A DNA stretch of 64,000 nucleotides from Frankia sp. AgB1.9 (GCF_016786355.1 NZ_JADWYX010000030.1:28483-92482), one strand, 5' to 3'. Positions 41,693 to 50,974 are shown, numbered from the stretch's first letter. Translations and numbers: made by a program. The notes: a model not told the origin generated them from the letters alone.

Positions 41693-43051
41693 CTAGCTCT
41701 GGCCGGCCCGGCCGCCCCGGGGGACGTCGCGGAAGGCGCGGCCACGGTCGAGCGACGGCTCGCGCGGCATCCCGAGCACCCGCTCGGAGATGACGTTGCG
41801 AGCCATCTCGGTGGTACCGCCGCCGAGGGTGGCCGTCTGGCGCATCAGGAAGTCCGCGCCGACCTCGCCGCCGGCGCCGTCCTCGGCCGACCACGCGGCT
41901 CCCAGCTCGCCGACGATGTCGAACGCGAGGGAGGTCAGCCGGGTGGACGTGACGCCCGCGCAGAGCCGGGCGATGGCGGCTGACTGGTCGGACATCTTGC
42001 CGCTGCGCATGCCGGCCGCGAGCCGGGTCTGGAGCGCGTCGCGGACGAGGTCGAGCGTCCGGCCCTCGCCGACCAGGTCACGCACCCGCGAGTCCGCCAG
42101 ACCGCCGGTCGCGCGGGCGATGTCCAGCACCCAGGACGAGCTGACGCCGTGGATCGAGTTGCCGCCCGTGCTGATCGTGTAGGGCGAGCTGGCGTAGGTG
42201 CGCTCGTGGAACATCCAGCGGGTCCCGACCGTCCAGCCGTCGTCGACCTGGCCGATCCTGGCGGTGTCCGGGACCCGGACGTCTGTCATGAACTCCTGGC
42301 AGAACTCCATGCCCCCGTTGAGCATCTCGATGCGCTGCACGTCGACGCCCGGCGACTTCAGCGGGAAGATGAAGACGGTCAGGCCGCGGTGCTTGGGCAC
42401 GTCCCAGTTGGTCCGGGCCAGGCACAGCGCCCAGTCCGACCACCAGGCGCCGGTCGTCCAGATCTTGGAGCCGTTGAGGATCCAGTCGTCGCCGTCCCGG
42501 GTCGCGGTCGTGAGGGCGGCCGCGACGTCCGAGCCGCTGGACGGCTCGGACAGGAACTGCATCCAGATCTCCTCGCCCTTGAGGATCGCCGGGATGTGCG
42601 CCAGCTTCTGCTCCTCGGTGCCGAACTCCAGCAGTACCGCCGCACACGGAGCGAACGTCGGTACCTGCAGGCGGGCCGGGTACTCGTAGCCGGCGATCTC
42701 CGCGCTGAACGCGCGCTGGTGCTCGTAGCTGAGGCCCTGGCCGCCGTACTCGCGCGGGAAGCAGAGGCCCGCGAGCCCGGCGTCGAAGAGCATCCGCTGG
42801 ATCTCGCGGTCGCGGGCGACCGCGGCCAGCTCCTGCTCGTCGGTCCGCGTCGGGCGCAGGATGCCGACCTCTTCGTTGGCCTCCAGCGGCCGAAGGTTGG
42901 CGCGGATCCAGGCCCGAGCCCTGGCCCGGAACTCCTCGACGCTCTCGTTGCTCTCGGTCACTGTGTCCCTGGTTCGCTCCGTCGCTTCACTCGCTCCGCG
43001 GCCGTCCTCGTCCCTCGGACGACCACTCCGCTCGCTCACTCCTGCGCTCAC
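41693..43051 (-). CDS. acyl-CoA dehydrogenase (alpha-type) with repeat-coded N-terminus
   Basis: 452 residues from GTG 43051, which overlaps the upstream stop (GTGA) and has AAGGAG 5 nt before it; GTG 42961 would give 422 residues without the extension. The first 30 residues (SERSGRPRDEDGRGASEATE) come from the same DNA repeat as at 21049. Core: CFPREYGGQGLSYEHQ, WMQFLSEPSSGSDVAAAL, KIWTTGAWWSDWALCLARTNWDVPKHRG, C-terminal TATLGGGTTEMARNVISERVLGM. Partner of the upstream dehydrogenase. Confidence 0.9.
   Translation of the reverse strand: MSAGVSERSGRPRDEDGRGASEATERTRDTVTESNESVEEFRARARAWIRANLRPLEANEEVGILRPTRTDEQELAAVARDREIQRMLFDAGLAGLCFPREYGGQGLSYEHQRAFSAEIAGYEYPARLQVPTFAPCAAVLLEFGTEEQKLAHIPAILKGEEIWMQFLSEPSSGSDVAAALTTATRDGDDWILNGSKIWTTGAWWSDWALCLARTNWDVPKHRGLTVFIFPLKSPGVDVQRIEMLNGGMEFCQEFMTDVRVPDTARIGQVDDGWTVGTRWMFHERTYASSPYTISTGGNSIHGVSSSWVLDIARATGGLADSRVRDLVGEGRTLDLVRDALQTRLAAGMRSGKMSDQSAAIARLCAGVTSTRLTSLAFDIVGELGAAWSAEDGAGGEVGADFLMRQTATLGGGTTEMARNVISERVLGMPREPSLDRGRAFRDVPRGGRAGQS
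42962..43051 (-). repeat. N-terminal coding repeat, copy B
   Basis: Matches the blocks of copy A (21049) in the same order, orientation relative to the gene and reading frame in the first block (RSGRP-x-x-EDGR). Shorter, without the central 40-50 bp. Confidence 0.7.
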
Positions 43052-44214
43052 GCCTGCTCCTTGAGGTGCTCGAAGATTCCAGCCAGGCGGGCCCGATGCG
43101 TCGCCGGGGTCCCGAACAGGGTCCGGTTGACGGTGACCCGGCGCAGGTAGAAGTGCAGGTCGTGCTCGAAGGTCACACCGATGCCGCCGTGGATCTGGAC
43201 GCAGTCCTGCAGCAGGTCGGTGCTGCACTCGCCGATGTACGCCTTCGCCGCGGTGACCAGCTCGGCCGCCTCAGGGGCGGCATCCACGGCGGCAGCGGCC
43301 TTGTCGCAGATCGCGTGGCTGGCCTCCAGCCACATCTTCATGTCGGCGAACCGGTGCTTGAGCTCCTGGTAGGAGGCCAGCGGCCGGCCGAACGAGTAGC
43401 GCTCGAACGCCCAGCGGACGGTCGTGTCGAACGACGTCTGCATCGCGCCGACGCTCTCGGCGCAGGCGAGGATCGCGGCGACCTGGAACTGCCGCTCGAT
43501 CTGCTCCGCGGCGTCACCGAGGCTGCCGACGACGGCGTCGGCGGGCAGCCGGACCCCGTCGAACGTGACGACGGAGAACCGCCTGGTCAGGTCGACGGTC
43601 CGCAGCGGCGCGACGGTGACGCCCGGCGTCGCGGTCGGGACCAGCACCTGCGCGAACCCGGTCTCGGACCCGGCGACCTTCGCGGTGACGAGGATGTAAT
43701 CGGCCTGCGCGGCCGACTCGACCGGGCGCGCCAGCCCGTCGAGGACGACGTCGCCGCCGTCGGCCCGCACCTGGACCCGGACCTGGTCCGGCACGCCGAG
43801 CGTCAGCCCGGGCTCGCCGAGCGCGCAGGTGGCGAACGAGTCGCCGGACAGCAGCGACTCCAGGACGGCACGGTGGGCGTCGCCGCCGGACCCGTCCCGC
43901 GGCAGCGCGCCGGACAGCGCCGACATGACGACGTTCGCCGCGGCCAGCGGGCCGGGAGCGGCGCAGGCGCCGAACTCGTGGGCCAGGACCGTCAGGTCGG
44001 TGAGCCCGGCCCCGCTGATCGAGCCGCCACCGTGCTCCTCGGCCACCAGCGGCGACGTCCAGCCCAGCTCGGCGCCGGCGCGCCAGTAGTCCGGCGTGAA
44101 GCCGGCGGGGTCGTCCCGCAGCCGGCGGATCTCCTCGGGGGGCACGCGGTCGGCGAGGAACCGCGCGGTCGCCTCCCGGAAGACCTCCTGGTCGGGAGTG
44201 AGCTCTAGCAGCAT
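43048..44214 (-). CDS. acyl-CoA dehydrogenase, beta partner
   Basis: 388 residues. MLLELTPDQEVFREATARFL, condensed beta domain, C-terminal AFERYSFGRPLASYQELKHRFADMKMW and CVQIHGGIGVTFEHDLHFYLRRVTVNR. First of the two-gene minus operon; stop overlaps the GTG of the alpha-type gene. Divergent from the SDR gene across a promoter region with two GACGTC sites. Confidence 0.94.
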   Translation of the reverse strand: MLLELTPDQEVFREATARFLADRVPPEEIRRLRDDPAGFTPDYWRAGAELGWTSPLVAEEHGGGSISGAGLTDLTVLAHEFGACAAPGPLAAANVVMSALSGALPRDGSGGDAHRAVLESLLSGDSFATCALGEPGLTLGVPDQVRVQVRADGGDVVLDGLARPVESAAQADYILVTAKVAGSETGFAQVLVPTATPGVTVAPLRTVDLTRRFSVVTFDGVRLPADAVVGSLGDAAEQIERQFQVAAILACAESVGAMQTSFDTTVRWAFERYSFGRPLASYQELKHRFADMKMWLEASHAICDKAAAAVDAAPEAAELVTAAKAYIGECSTDLLQDCVQIHGGIGVTFEHDLHFYLRRVTVNRTLFGTPATHRARLAGIFEHLKEQA

Positions 44215-44334
44215 TCGGTTACCTCGATCGAAGAGTCGAGCAGCTTGGGCGAGCGCGCGTGACGGTCGCCGTCGTCAGGGACCGTGTGGTTAGCTGGTGA
44301 TGACCGCCCGTTCAGGGCGGTCCTTCATTTATCG

Positions 44335-44350
44335 ACTTCGACGTCGAAGT
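44335..44350. promoter_or_regulatory. ACTTCGAC-GTCGAAGT operator
   Basis: Perfect 16-nt palindrome preceded by ATCG, as is the second site at 44508. About 120 bp upstream of the minus-strand dehydrogenase start. Confidence 0.55.
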
Positions 44351-44507
44351 TTGTCAATCGACAGGTAGGCCGCCGCCCCGCCGCCGGCAGAGGCCGCCGT
44401 CGCGCCGCCTGACACCAGAGGCGCTGACCTGCGTGGCCTTGAGTGTGGCCACCTCACGGCTGGGCCGACGGAACGCCTTGGGTGGAGGGGTCTCCGCCAC
44501 TAATCGA

Positions 44508-44520
44508 CTTCGACGTCAAG
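44508..44520. promoter_or_regulatory. CTTCGACGTCAAG operator-like site
   Basis: Same left half as 44335 with one base deleted in the right half; 47 bp upstream of the SDR start, suited to control it. Confidence 0.5.
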
Positions 44521-44567
44521 ATTTGCCAACTGGTGCGCCCAGTGGCTCCCGGGTATAGAACACGGGC

Positions 44568-45314
44568 ATGACGGGACGGTTTGAAGGCAAGGTAGCGCTG
44601 ATCACCGGCGCGGGGTCCGGAATGGGCCGGGCGACCACGATTCGCCTGGCTTCCGAGGGCGCCTCGGTGCTGGCCGTCGACATCAACGAGGACGCGCTCG
44701 TCGAGACGAAGTCGCTCGCGGACGGTCCGGTCTCGGTCCGCCGCGTCGACGTCGGCGATCCCGGAGCATGCGCGGAGGCGGTCGCGGCCACCGTCGCCGA
44801 GTTCGGCCGGCTGGACGTGCTCGGCAACGTCGCGGGGATCTACCGCCCGGCGCACACGGCGCAGACGTCGCTGGAGCTGTACCGCCAGACGATGGCGGTC
44901 AACCTCGACGGCCCGTTCTTCCTCTCCCAGGCGGCGATCCCGCACCTGCTGGAAAGCGGCGGCAACATCGTCAACATCGCCTCCAACGCCGGCATCCAGG
45001 GCACTCCATACTCGGCCGCCTACGCGGCGAGCAAGGGTGGGCTCATCCAGCTGACCCGGTCGATGGCGGTCGAGTTCATCAAGACCCCGATGCGGGTCAA
45101 CGCGATCGCGCCCGCGGGCACCCTGACGAACATCGCCCGCGACGTGACCTTCCCCGAGGACCTGGACCCGGACCTGGCCCGTCGGATGGCGGGCTACCGG
45201 GGCCTCACGATGCCCGAGGAGATCGCGGCGCTGTTCGCCTTCCTGGCCTCCGCCGAGGCTCGGTCGATCACCGGCGCGGTCTACGTCGTCGACAACGGCC
45301 TCACCGTCAGCTAG
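44568..45314 (+). CDS. SDR family oxidoreductase
   Basis: 248 residues. TGAGSGMG (13-20) for NAD(P), N112, S139, Y152 and K156 as the catalytic tetrad, C-terminal VYVVDNGLTVS. Classic SDR, all active residues present. D38 after the second strand (AVDIN) favours NAD. Followed 69 bp later by a SnoaL-like gene, with which it forms a small operon. Confidence 0.93.
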   Translation: MTGRFEGKVALITGAGSGMGRATTIRLASEGASVLAVDINEDALVETKSLADGPVSVRRVDVGDPGACAEAVAATVAEFGRLDVLGNVAGIYRPAHTAQTSLELYRQTMAVNLDGPFFLSQAAIPHLLESGGNIVNIASNAGIQGTPYSAAYAASKGGLIQLTRSMAVEFIKTPMRVNAIAPAGTLTNIARDVTFPEDLDPDLARRMAGYRGLTMPEEIAALFAFLASAEARSITGAVYVVDNGLTVS

Positions 45315-45383
45315 CCCGCGCGCCGGGACGCACCGTCAGCCCGGGACGCGCAACCCGGCCCGCACAGTCAGCGAGGAGAACCG

Positions 45384-45824
45384 ATGGATCTGCAGGCGGT
45401 CTCGGACAAGCTCGAGATCCAGGAGCAGCTTGCCCGCTACGCGCGTGGCGTCGACACGAACGACTACGAGCTGTGGAAGTCGGTGTTCACGCCCGACGCC
45501 CTGATCGACTACACCTCGACGTCGGCGACCCTGCCGGTCCTCCAGCGCGACGAGATGGCGGCGCACCTGGAGGCCGGTCTCGGCCAGATGCCCATGAAGA
45601 TCCACTACATCACGAACGTGGAGATCACCCTCGACGGCGACCAGGCGAAGGTGATCGCGCAGTTCTTCAACCCGATGCAGGTACCCGGGCTGGCCGAGCA
45701 GAGCTCCTGTGGTGGCTACTACTTCCACGACTTCGTGCGCACGCCGGACGGCTGGAAGAGCGCGAACCTCACCGAGAAGCTGGTCTGGTTCGTCAACCCC
45801 CCGTCGGCCCGCCCGACGAGCTGA
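45384..45824 (+). CDS. SnoaL-like (NTF2-fold) protein
   Basis: 146 residues. MDLQAVSDKLEIQEQLARYARGVDTNDYELWKSVFTPDALIDYTST opening and FHDFVRTPDGWKSANLTEKLVW at the end. Related to the protein at 20621 in layout. Possible hydratase, isomerase or accessory protein for the preceding SDR product. ATG with GAGGAG 7 nt upstream. Confidence 0.88.
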   Translation: MDLQAVSDKLEIQEQLARYARGVDTNDYELWKSVFTPDALIDYTSTSATLPVLQRDEMAAHLEAGLGQMPMKIHYITNVEITLDGDQAKVIAQFFNPMQVPGLAEQSSCGGYYFHDFVRTPDGWKSANLTEKLVWFVNPPSARPTS

Positions 45825-45852
45825 CGCCCGCCCGCCGCCCCGCGCGGCGGTG

Positions 45853-45904
45853 AGGCCTCGGTGGGGTGACGAGTCGGCCTGACCCGTCACCCCACCTCGG
45901 GCCT
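45853..45904. terminator. bidirectional terminator
   Basis: Stem GGTGGGGTGACG / CGTCACCCCACC (12 bp), extended by AGGCC / GGCCT. Lies between the convergent SnoaL and double CoA-transferase genes. Confidence 0.75.
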
Positions 45905-45910
45905 GGTCCG

Positions 45911-48340
45911 TCAGCCGTGGGCGGCCGCGGGCAGCGGGCTCGGCGGGATCGCGCCCGCGTCGGCCAGCGTGGCCTGGGCGTCCACGTCGAAGCCGGCCGC
46001 GCCCAGCACCTCGGCGGTGTGCTCGCCCAGCCCGGGGATCGCGACCCGGACGGCCGGCCGTGGGGCCGGGCCGAGCCGCAGCGCGAAGCCGGGCTGCTCG
46101 GTACGGCCGCGCGCGCCCCAGTCGAAGGAGACCGTGCGACCGATCTCCCGGTCGACCGGGTCGTCCAGCACGTTCGCGATGAACCCGGCCCGGTCGACCT
46201 CGGCGACCAGCTCGGCTGGCACGCCGGCCGCCCGCAGCCGGGCGACCCAGCCCGCGGCCGTCCCGCTCGCCGCGAACGCGGCTTCGAGGATCTCCTCGGC
46301 GGGCTGCCGGTCACCCGGCGTGGTCCGCAACGGCGGCGGATCGGCCGGCAGGCCGGACAGGGACGGCGCAGGCTGGCCGGCGGTTGCCAGGCGCGCCGAG
46401 CCCGAATCCGAGGCGACGGCGAGGCCGGCCTGGAGAGCGTCCCGCAGCCTGCGCCACGCGGCGGCGTCCGGGACCGCCAGCGCGAGCCAGCCACCGTCGG
46501 CGGCCTGGTAAAGCCGGTAGGCGGCGCCGTACCCGGTCTGCTCGGCGTCGAGCACGGGGCCGGAGACGACCAGCGGGGCAGCCACGGTGGCGTCGCCGGC
46601 GAGGAACGCGCCGGACTTGAGCATCAGCCCGGCGCCGAGCAGCGACGTCGCGACCGACTGTCCGCCGCCACCCCGGCGCCGCGCGTAGAGGCCGGCGAGG
46701 ATGCCGCAGGCGGCGACCCAGCCGCTGGCGGAGTCGATCGCGCCCCAGACCAGGAACGTCGGCGGCTGGCCGGCGCCGCCCTGGGAACCCTCGACGCCGG
46801 ACAGGGCCTGCATCAGGTGGTCGTTCGCCGGGAGCTTCGCCCGCGGGCCGGTCGCGCCGAAGCCGCTCGCGTGGCAGTAGACCGCGTCCGGGTTGGCGGC
46901 GCGCACGGTCGCCTCGTCGTAGCCGAGCCGCTCGGCCAGACCGACCCGGGAGTTGTGGTGGACGACGTCGCTGCCGGCGAAGAGCGCCGCGAGGACCCGG
47001 TCGGCGCCGGGTGCCTTCAGGTCCAGCGCGACGGCTCGCTTGCCGCGCTGACCGGCGGCGAACATCGGCTCCATGGTCCGGTGGACGTCGCCGGTGACCG
47101 GCTCGACCTTGACGACGTCGGCGCCCAGCTCGGCCAGCACCGCCGTCGCGACCGGCCCGGCCAGGTAGGCCGACAGGTCCAGCACCCGTACCCCGGACAG
47201 CAGCCGCCCGTCGCCGGTCGCGGGGCGCGTCCTGTCCGCGCGGCCAGGGTCGGACGCCGTCACCCGGGCGATCGGGCCTAGGACCGTGACCGAGCCGTGG
47301 TCGGGGTCGGGGTGGGTGACGGACAGGCCGGTCTGGCGGACGTGCGGGTCCGCGAGGGCCTCGCCGGGGCGCAGCACCGGCTCACAGCGGAAGTCATGGC
47401 CGGCGAACTCCGCCAGCCACTCGGCCCGGGGCCGGCGCGCGAACGCGGCCGCCCAGCGGGCCCCGCGCTCGACCATCGCGCCGCTCATCAGGTCGGCGTT
47501 GTAGCCGCGCTCGCTCGGGGGCTCGCCCAGGTGCGCGAGGAAGGCCTCGTAGGCGCCCTTCGCCCCGAACCACAGCTGGATGTACTCGCCGTCGGCGCAC
47601 CGATAGGCCAGGCTCTCCTTCGGCCCCTGGTCGCGCCACAGCAGCGTCGTGGTGGGGGACGGGTGCTCGACCCGGCCAATGATCATGGGGAGCAGCGCGC
47701 GCAGGCCGTCGGCCAGCGAGGTCTCGGCCCAGCCGCCCCGGCCGGTGCCGACCCGCTCGTACAGGCCGGCGAGCGCACCGACCGTCGCGGCGAGGCCCGC
47801 CCCGGCGCTGGCGACGGTCAGGTCGGGGAAGGCCGGGCGTCCGGGCTGATGGTGGCGGATCTGGGTGAGCAGCCCGAGCCGGGCGTCGAGCAGCAGCTCA
47901 AGGTCACCGACCGCGCCCCGGGCGGTGTGGCCGGGACGCAGCCGGACCACGACGAGCCGCGGGTTGAGCAGCGAGAGCGCGGAATAGTCGAGCCCCTGGC
48001 GCTCGATCGCCTCGTGCGGTCCGGCGAGGAACAGGACGTCGGCGCCGCGGGCGAGCTCGGTGACGGTGGCCGCGCCGGCCGGGTCGGCGTCGTCGACCTG
48101 GACGATGCGCTTCCCGCGGTCCCACACGTGGTCGAACTCGATGCCGGTGTCCAGCGTCGACCGGGTCGCCGAGCGGACCCGGGTCACCTCGGCGCCGAAG
48201 TCGCGTAACAGCGCGCCGGGCAGGCTCGTGGCGAGCCCGGCGCCCACGACGCTGGTGCCGAGGGCGGCCTCGACGACCCGCACCCCCATCAGGGGACCGT
48301 GCGGCGCTGGGATCGTCGGAGCCTGCGGCTCGGTCGTCAT
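45911..48340 (-). CDS. fused double CaiB/BaiF CoA-transferase, one half lacking the catalytic Asp
   Basis: 809 residues, two family III CoA-transferase domains in tandem: 15-365 (VRVVEAALGTSVVGAGLATSL) and 379-800 (VRVLDLSAYLAGPVATAVLAELGADVVKVEP). The second keeps the catalytic aspartate (D536 in GAIDSASG); in the first the equivalent position is S178 (VASAGAG). Family enzymes are intertwined dimers with two active sites, so this fusion probably makes a pseudo-dimer with a single working site. ATG with GGAGGAG upstream. Divergent from a P450 gene. Confidence 0.9.
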   Translation of the reverse strand: MTTEPQAPTIPAPHGPLMGVRVVEAALGTSVVGAGLATSLPGALLRDFGAEVTRVRSATRSTLDTGIEFDHVWDRGKRIVQVDDADPAGAATVTELARGADVLFLAGPHEAIERQGLDYSALSLLNPRLVVVRLRPGHTARGAVGDLELLLDARLGLLTQIRHHQPGRPAFPDLTVASAGAGLAATVGALAGLYERVGTGRGGWAETSLADGLRALLPMIIGRVEHPSPTTTLLWRDQGPKESLAYRCADGEYIQLWFGAKGAYEAFLAHLGEPPSERGYNADLMSGAMVERGARWAAAFARRPRAEWLAEFAGHDFRCEPVLRPGEALADPHVRQTGLSVTHPDPDHGSVTVLGPIARVTASDPGRADRTRPATGDGRLLSGVRVLDLSAYLAGPVATAVLAELGADVVKVEPVTGDVHRTMEPMFAAGQRGKRAVALDLKAPGADRVLAALFAGSDVVHHNSRVGLAERLGYDEATVRAANPDAVYCHASGFGATGPRAKLPANDHLMQALSGVEGSQGGAGQPPTFLVWGAIDSASGWVAACGILAGLYARRRGGGGQSVATSLLGAGLMLKSGAFLAGDATVAAPLVVSGPVLDAEQTGYGAAYRLYQAADGGWLALAVPDAAAWRRLRDALQAGLAVASDSGSARLATAGQPAPSLSGLPADPPPLRTTPGDRQPAEEILEAAFAASGTAAGWVARLRAAGVPAELVAEVDRAGFIANVLDDPVDREIGRTVSFDWGARGRTEQPGFALRLGPAPRPAVRVAIPGLGEHTAEVLGAAGFDVDAQATLADAGAIPPSPLPAAAHG

Positions 48341-48422
48341 CTGGCGCTCCTCCCGTGCGCCGGCCGCCCCGAGCTGTGGGTATCACGAGCTGCGGGGCGT
48401 CGCGCCGGCCAGCGTTTTAACA

Positions 48423-48432
48423 TCGACGTCGA
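48423..48432. promoter_or_regulatory. TCGACGTCGA palindrome in divergent promoter
   Basis: 10-nt palindrome preceded by TTTTAACA and followed by CTGATAG in the only AT-rich part of the 251-bp gap between the double CoA-transferase and P450 genes. Shares the GACGTC core with 8141, 44335 and 44508. Confidence 0.4.
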
Positions 48433-48591
48433 CTGATAGTTGTGGCTGCACGCGGGTGACGCAAGAGCCCGGATGGCTAGCCGCCGCCCTGGCGGGCACG
48501 GGTTGCCCGTGGGTTCAGGTTGATGACATGCTGCTGCCACGAACCGGAGGGTGAGCCTCCGAGTCGCCGGCGACCCGGAAGGAGGCGGCGG

Positions 48592-49806
48592 GTGGAGCTC
48601 GGCTTAACCAGTGCCACGGCGGACCGGGAGATCTACTACGACCCCTATGACGTAGTGATCGACTCGGATCCCTACCCGGTCTGGAAGCGGATGCGCGACG
48701 AGGCACCGCTCTATTACAACGACGAGCACGGCTTCTACGCGTTGAGCCGGTGGGACGACGTCGACGAGGCGATCGCCGACCATGACACCTACATCTCCGG
48801 CAAGGGCTCGGTCCTGGAGATCATCAAGGCGGGCCGAGGGGTGCCGCCGGGCATGGTCCTGGGCGAGGACCCGCCGATCCACGACCTGCACCGCGCGCTG
48901 ATCTCCCGGGTGTTCACCCCCCGGCGGATGGCGGCGCTGGAGCCCCGGGTGCGCCAGCTGGTGGCCGACACGCTGGACCAGTTCGTCGGCACCGACGGCT
49001 TCGACTTCGTCGCCGACCTGGGCGCCTTCATCCCGATGCGGGTCATCGGCATGATGCTCGGCATCCCGGAGGGCGACCAGGCCGCGATCCGCGACGCGGG
49101 CCACGAGCGCCACCATCTGGAGGCCGGCCAGGCGCCGAAGGCGAGCGACCCCGAGATCTCGATGCAGGCGTTCGCCGAGTACATCGACTGGCGGACGAAC
49201 AATCCGTCCGACGACCTGATGACGGCGCTGCTCACCGTCGAGTTCACCGACGAGACCGGCACCCGCCGCCGCCTGAGCCGCACCGAGGTGCTCATCTACA
49301 CCGCGCTGCTCGCGGGCGCCGGCAACGAGACCACCCGCCGGCTCATCGGCTGGACCGGCCAGCTGCTCGGCGACCACCCCGACCAGCGCCGCCAGGTCGC
49401 GGCCGACCGGGACGGCCTGGTCGCCAAGGCGGTCGAGGAGACCCTGCGCTTCGAGGCGCCGTCACCGGTGCAGGCACGGGTGCTCTCCCGCGACGTCGAG
49501 CTGCACGGCCAGACCGTGCCCGCGGGCAGCGCCATGCTGCTGCTCAACGCCTCGGCCAACCGCGACGAGCGGCACTGGCCGGCCGCCGACTCCTACGACA
49601 TCCACCGCGCCCCGGAGCGGCACCTGTCGTTCGGGCACGGCATCCACTTCTGCATGGGCGCCGGCCTCGCCAGGACCGAGGGCCGGGTCGTGCTCGACGA
49701 GATGCTCAAGCGGTGGACGGACTGGGAGGTCGACTACGACAAGGCCGTCCTCGACCACACGTCGACGACCCGAGGCTGGCTGAAGCTCCCGATCCGCCTG
49801 TCCTAG
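48592..49806 (+). CDS. cytochrome P450
   Basis: 404 residues. Bacterial class I P450: I-helix AGAGNETT (241-248, acid/alcohol pair E246-T247), E283-x-x-R286, heme loop FGHGIHFC with thiolate C354. GTG 48592 with GGAGG 6 nt upstream; longer readings lack any signal. Monooxygenase of an unknown substrate that needs a ferredoxin; the nearest ferredoxin gene is 3 kb downstream with the second P450. Confidence 0.94.
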   Translation: MELGLTSATADREIYYDPYDVVIDSDPYPVWKRMRDEAPLYYNDEHGFYALSRWDDVDEAIADHDTYISGKGSVLEIIKAGRGVPPGMVLGEDPPIHDLHRALISRVFTPRRMAALEPRVRQLVADTLDQFVGTDGFDFVADLGAFIPMRVIGMMLGIPEGDQAAIRDAGHERHHLEAGQAPKASDPEISMQAFAEYIDWRTNNPSDDLMTALLTVEFTDETGTRRRLSRTEVLIYTALLAGAGNETTRRLIGWTGQLLGDHPDQRRQVAADRDGLVAKAVEETLRFEAPSPVQARVLSRDVELHGQTVPAGSAMLLLNASANRDERHWPAADSYDIHRAPERHLSFGHGIHFCMGAGLARTEGRVVLDEMLKRWTDWEVDYDKAVLDHTSTTRGWLKLPIRLS

Positions 49807-50007
49807 CCCGCCGCCTGTCCTGGCCGGCAGTCTGTCCTTCCCTGCGGCTGGTCGTCCGGCATCCCGTGCGCCGGACGCCCGTCCGCGGGCAGGATCGCGA
49901 AAGCGGCCTTCGGCAGCTTGCCAGAGCACCTGACCGACCCGTGGTGTTCCGTCGCCGGCGACGGCGGGGCGCCGCTCGACCCGACCGACGCGCGCTAGGG
50001 GACCTCG

Positions 50008-50913
50008 ATGCGTTTCATCCTCCACTACCCGGAGACCAACGGCACCGACCGGGACATGCTCGACGCCGGGCCGCTGGACGAGGTCGCCGCGGCGGCCGAG
50101 AAGGCCGGCTTCGACGCGCTCTCGCTGACCGAGCACCCGATCCCGGGGGCCGGCTGGCTGGAGACCGGCGGGCACCAGAGCCTCGACCCGTTCGTCGCGC
50201 TCGGCTTCGCCGCGGCGGCGACGACCCGGCTACGGCTGATGACGAACCTCTCCGTGGTTACGTACCGCAACCCGTTCCTGCTGGCCAAGGCGGCGGCGAC
50301 GGTCGACAAGCTGTCGGGCGGGCGGCTGATCCTGGGCCTGGGCGCCGGGTACCAGAAGTCCGAGTTCTTCGCGCTCGGCGTCGACGCGGCCGAGCGGGGC
50401 GCGCTGTTCGAGGAGGCGCTCGACGTGCTGCCGCTGCACTGGAAGGGCGAGCCGTTCAGCTACGAGGGCCGTCACTTCAACGCCCGCAACGTGATCGCCC
50501 GGCCGAAGCCGGTGCAGGACCCGATCCCGATCTGGATCGGCGGCAACACCCCGGCCGCCCGGCGCCGCGCGGCGCAGAAGGGCCAGGGCTGGCTGCCGAT
50601 GATGGCCCCGCCGTCGGTCGCGGTCACCGCCCAGACGACGGCGATCAACTCCCGCGACGAGCTTGCCGGGCTGATCCAGGGCGTGAAGGACGCGGCTGCC
50701 GCGGCCGGGCGCACCGAGCCGCTGGACTTCACCTGCTCCTACAGCGACCCGGCGATCGGCTCGACCCCGACCGTCGACCCGGACCGGCACCGGGAGCAGT
50801 TCGCCGAGCTGGAGAAGGTCGGCGCGACCTGGTGCATCATCTCCTGCCACTCCGAGTCGCGAGAGACGACGCTGGACTTCATCGAGTCCTTCGGCGCCAC
50901 CTACCTGTCCTGA
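50008..50913 (+). CDS. LLM class F420-dependent oxidoreductase
   Basis: 301 residues. RFILHYPETNGTDRDMLDAGPLDEVAAAAEKAGFDALSLTEHPIPG, RLRLMTNLSVVTYRNPFLLAKAAATVDKLSGGRLILGLGAGYQ, DPIPIWIGGNTP. The ILGLGAGYQKSEF loop and TEHP motif are typical of F420 users. ATG start; separated from the P450 by 200 bp without recognisable features. Confidence 0.9.
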   Translation: MRFILHYPETNGTDRDMLDAGPLDEVAAAAEKAGFDALSLTEHPIPGAGWLETGGHQSLDPFVALGFAAAATTRLRLMTNLSVVTYRNPFLLAKAAATVDKLSGGRLILGLGAGYQKSEFFALGVDAAERGALFEEALDVLPLHWKGEPFSYEGRHFNARNVIARPKPVQDPIPIWIGGNTPAARRRAAQKGQGWLPMMAPPSVAVTAQTTAINSRDELAGLIQGVKDAAAAAGRTEPLDFTCSYSDPAIGSTPTVDPDRHREQFAELEKVGATWCIISCHSESRETTLDFIESFGATYLS

Positions 50914-50974
50914 CCGACCGCCCGCCCCCGCCCCGCCTGCCCCGCCGGCGGTGAGATCGACGGGTTCGCCTCCT

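Larger units (their letters stand above)
44215..44567. promoter_or_regulatory. 353-bp divergent promoter region with two GACGTC sites
   Basis: No gene. Holds ACTTCGACGTCGAAGT (44335-44350, perfect 16-nt palindrome) near the dehydrogenase start and CTTCGACGTCAAGATTTG (44508 onward) near the SDR start. Each is followed by TTTG-C/T-CAA-type sequence, so the two form a direct repeat, one per promoter. Confidence 0.6.
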
